Program-made: the position numbers and the translations under genes
The notes under the pieces: model-generated
Databases searched by the model: none
Seen by the model: only the letters and a program-made list of their open reading frames with translations
What the model was told of the DNA's origin: nothing
Part shown: positions 6,028 to 8,156 of the stretch, one piece after another
How the letters are laid out: every line of letters begins with the position of its first letter
Numbering within the stretch: position 1 is the first letter of the stretch
From: QYOJ01 sp964642545
GTDB lineage: Bacteria; Bacteroidota; Bacteroidia; Bacteroidales; FEN-979
Reading direction: 5' to 3'
Assembly: GCA_964642545.1 (NCBI GenBank)
Contig: CAZXQU010000094.1
Location: 1 to 8,156, forward strand
Length of the DNA: 8,156 nt

Positions 6028-8099
6028 TAAAGTCCTGAATATTTACGAAGTGCCCACTCACAGGTAAGGAACCCGAGGATAAGCAAGAACACCCAAGGAG
6101 CGTTGATCAACTCCGAAAAGATTCTCTGAACGTATGAGACAGCATGTATTTCCTCATTCTGTTTTAACAATTCATGAAGATTCTCCAATTCAGATGGGAG
6201 GAGCATTTTCCCCCGGTGACTTTTTGCAATCCGGTTTAATAGGTTATGATTGGCTGTAAGGTTGACGGCCTCCAGATTTACCGGTTTAACAACAAATGAG
6301 CCCCTTTTTTCATAACGGTCCGGCCCGTTCATCACCGATGCCCTGTAAGTATATACACCCGGCGGGAATGTTCCTGCTCTCAGGAAATAAGCCGAACCGG
6401 TTTGCCCGAATGTAAACGGGTAATTGTTTTTATCTTCATCGCTGATAACAATGGTAACATCCGGCTCATTAATCAGTTCATAACTCTGATTGTAAACTTC
6501 AGCCTGTATTTCAACAGACTCATTTTCAAGATACTCAGACTTCATTTTAATTCTGAAATAGCTCTTATCCTGCTTCACAGCGAGGTATTGAATAACTTTC
6601 TGGAACAATTCATCAAATACCAGATAATCTCCCGTTTGAACATAACATGAAATTCTCCATCGCCAGAAGTTCTCACCTATAATAAATCCGCGCTTCTGAT
6701 CTGCTGTGTTGGTAAACGATATCAAAGGAAAACGGGTTGAAGCACCATTGATCCGTTGATGTGCAAGAACCTCTGTAAGCGATGAATACTGGTAGGATCC
6801 AAATGGGACCTGTAGGGGCGGGAATTCAGAAACAAGTCTTACAAGAGACTGACTGATAGTAAAATATGGGAAAGCCTCATTGAGAATGGGATAAGATTCA
6901 CTATACGATAGTCGTGTCATGGAAAGGATCATTCCGGGATTCAACTTATTGAACGCAGGGATGTCCGATTGCGAACCAAGAACAAAAAGAGCTGATGGGA
7001 GATTGGAAATCACCGATTCAGAAATTCTGACCCCCTGTATTGAAGGGACCTGATAGAATATTACAAGTGCGGCACTATCGGCAGTAAGCAGAAATTCTTC
7101 AGGAGATCGCTCAATCACCTCAAATTTTTCACTGCTTTCAAGTGCCTGTCGAATAGCCCCTATATCCGGGTGAGGAGCATCATGGACGATCACAACTTTT
7201 GTCCTTACATCTATCACCTCAACAAAGAAATCCTGTCTGTTATTATCCGCACTCAGTTCTCCGGAAACCGGGGATAGTTTTATTGAATACCTGTGCCATC
7301 CTGGCTCTTTGGCCTCCAGTTGGATCGGGATTTGCCTCGAAAAATGATTACCTCTTATTTCTATATCATAGCTGGCCACTTCCTTGCTATTCTCGTTCAC
7401 AGTGAGCCTAACCCTCTCCCCATCACAATGGATGGCATCAACCTGTATCTCAACAGGAAAATCATCTCCCCGAAAAACCTGCGGGTTATAAAGTACTTTA
7501 TTTACCAGAATATCGCGATGATCGTTAGTATCACCAAGTGCCACTGTATAAACCGGGTACGGTAAATCTCTTGCCGTATAGTAAGGATCTGTTCCAAAAT
7601 TATAGATCCCATCCGAAGCCAGGATAATTGCTCCAACGTTACGATTCACATAACGTGTTGAAATTTCTGCGAAGAAGTGGGAGATATCCGTCGCCTTTTC
7701 ATCAAAATTGATTTCCATGGGGGATGTCACATCATCACCAAAGGAGTAAGTGCGAACATCGTATTTGTCTTTCAGACTAGTAATCAAGTGATTCAGTCTC
7801 CTCAGGTATTCCCCTTTAATATAGGCTGAGTCGGGGCCAAGAATTAACGATTGAGAGTTGTCCTGACCGATTATGATAACCGGTTTCTCCACTGTTGTGA
7901 GATTTTGCCTTATAAGTGGAGTGAGCAAAAGAAATGAGATTAAAAATACAGCAAGAAACCTGAGAGCTGCCATCACGATGCGCAGCCATGGGTTAACACT
8001 CCCCTTCCCTGAATTGAAATAGAGAAAAAAAACATAAGCGGCTCCCAGGAGGATGCATAAAAGAATGAACCAAAAAGGGTATTCAGTAAGGAGTCCCAA
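6027..8099 (-). CDS. Membrane-anchored VWA-domain protein of unknown function
   Basis: About 690 residues from a TTG at 8099-8097 (MGLLTEYPFWFILL...), which begins 11 bases after the upstream dehydrogenase stop; a GTG at 8132 (701 residues) would overlap that gene by 22 bases. The frame is open to the window edge, but that upstream part is explained by the other gene. From TTG: helices at about 8-28 and 42-63, then a VWA-like domain with the metal-site motif DNSQS (80-84) and SDG (162-164). Beta-rich repeats follow, then a glutamine-amidotransferase-like fold region (about 302-380) without an obvious catalytic triad. GENFWRWR is at 475-482, a further beta domain at about 520-610, and a final helix at about 668-683 followed by EWALRKYSGL-type residues. 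Most of the protein should lie in the periplasm. Proteins of this build are widespread but uncharacterised. The TAA overlaps the protease ATG, so the two were coupled. Confidence 0.85.
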   Translation of the reverse strand: MGLLTEYPFWFILLCILLGAAYVFFLYFNSGKGSVNPWLRIVMAALRFLAVFLISFLLLTPLIRQNLTTVEKPVIIIGQDNSQSLILGPDSAYIKGEYLRRLNHLITSLKDKYDVRTYSFGDDVTSPMEINFDEKATDISHFFAEISTRYVNRNVGAIILASDGIYNFGTDPYYTARDLPYPVYTVALGDTNDHRDILVNKVLYNPQVFRGDDFPVEIQVDAIHCDGERVRLTVNENSKEVASYDIEIRGNHFSRQIPIQLEAKEPGWHRYSIKLSPVSGELSADNNRQDFFVEVIDVRTKVVIVHDAPHPDIGAIRQALESSEKFEVIERSPEEFLLTADSAALVIFYQVPSIQGVRISESVISNLPSALFVLGSQSDIPAFNKLNPGMILSMTRLSYSESYPILNEAFPYFTISQSLVRLVSEFPPLQVPFGSYQYSSLTEVLAHQRINGASTRFPLISFTNTADQKRGFIIGENFWRWRISCYVQTGDYLVFDELFQKVIQYLAVKQDKSYFRIKMKSEYLENESVEIQAEVYNQSYELINEPDVTIVISDEDKNNYPFTFGQTGSAYFLRAGTFPPGVYTYRASVMNGPDRYEKRGSFVVKPVNLEAVNLTANHNLLNRIAKSHRGKMLLPSELENLHELLKQNEEIHAVSYVQRIFSELINAPWVFLLILGFLTCEWALRKYSGL

Positions 8100-8110
8100 A
8101 CGATAAAAGA

Positions 8111-8155
8111 TTAAGTATGCATCCCGCCGCACACGCTGATAACCTGTCCGGTCAC
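8111..8155 (-). CDS. 3' end of a FabG-like short-chain dehydrogenase/reductase (partial)
   Basis: Only the last 14 codons are inside the window, reading VTGQVISVCGGMHT and then TAA (8113-8111). The pattern VTGQ-hydrophobic-x-VxGGM is the C-terminal hallmark of classical short-chain dehydrogenases and is especially close to 3-oxoacyl-ACP reductase FabG, the NADPH-dependent reduction step of fatty-acid elongation. The stretch is too short to separate FabG from its many paralogues. It is the first visible gene of the minus-strand operon and sits 11 bases before the preferred TTG start of the VWA gene. Confidence 0.7.
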   Translation of the reverse strand: MTGQVISVCGGMHT

Positions 8156-8156
8156 A

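Noticed and set aside
7242..7255. TTATCCGCA, one mismatch from a DnaA box (also TTATCCG at 1653, 2844 and 5098)
   Set aside because: Single scattered hits inside coding sequence with no cluster or AT-rich unwinding region; no evidence for oriC in this window.
1..8156. A new defence, mobile or biosynthetic system
   Set aside because: Every sizeable segment is explained by housekeeping, transport or envelope genes. I found no transposase, integrase, nuclease, toxin-antitoxin pair, CRISPR repeat or RNA gene.

Overview
The window most likely comes from a member of the Bacteroidota. The DnaA sequence resembles that phylum's form, and dnaA is followed by a low-molecular-weight tyrosine phosphatase and a short RsmI-like methyltransferase, a neighbourhood I recall from that phylum. 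A membrane VWA protein of a Bacteroidota-like type and a lack of clear Shine-Dalgarno sequences point the same way. I cannot resolve the order or genus from the sequence alone. The content is mostly housekeeping, and I see no phage, IS element, CRISPR array or defence system.

Plus strand, left part (2-3466): the 3' nine-tenths of dnaA (its start lies outside the window), then three genes packed as one unit. These are a low-molecular-weight protein-tyrosine phosphatase, a PLP enzyme of the serine racemase / threonine dehydratase group, and a short RsmI-family SAM methyltransferase. The last three are joined by ATGA stop/start overlaps, so they are almost certainly cotranscribed and translationally coupled. 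The PLP gene looks like an extra member of this cluster.

Plus strand, middle (3535-5258): a two-gene ABC exporter, with a BcrA-type ATPase that starts on TTG and a six-helix ABC-2 permease, again joined by ATGA. The 68 bp before it (3467-3534) hold no convincing promoter or terminator.

Convergent junction (5259-5326): a short tandem array of a degenerate 7-bp unit (TACGARN), then a weak hairpin with a T-run that could terminate the minus-strand operon.

Minus strand, right part (8155 down to 5327): the last 14 codons of a FabG-like short-chain dehydrogenase, then a roughly 690-residue membrane-anchored VWA protein of unknown function. A broken M48 (Ste24/CaaX-type) zinc protease gene follows. 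That last gene is the most notable object in the window. Its first 42 codons and last 192 codons are both recognisable, but about 175-180 codons between them are gone and the two parts are in different frames. The upstream fragment (59 codons, 6027-5848) ends in an ATGA overlap with an ATG that opens a 174-codon downstream frame carrying the intact HExxH motif.
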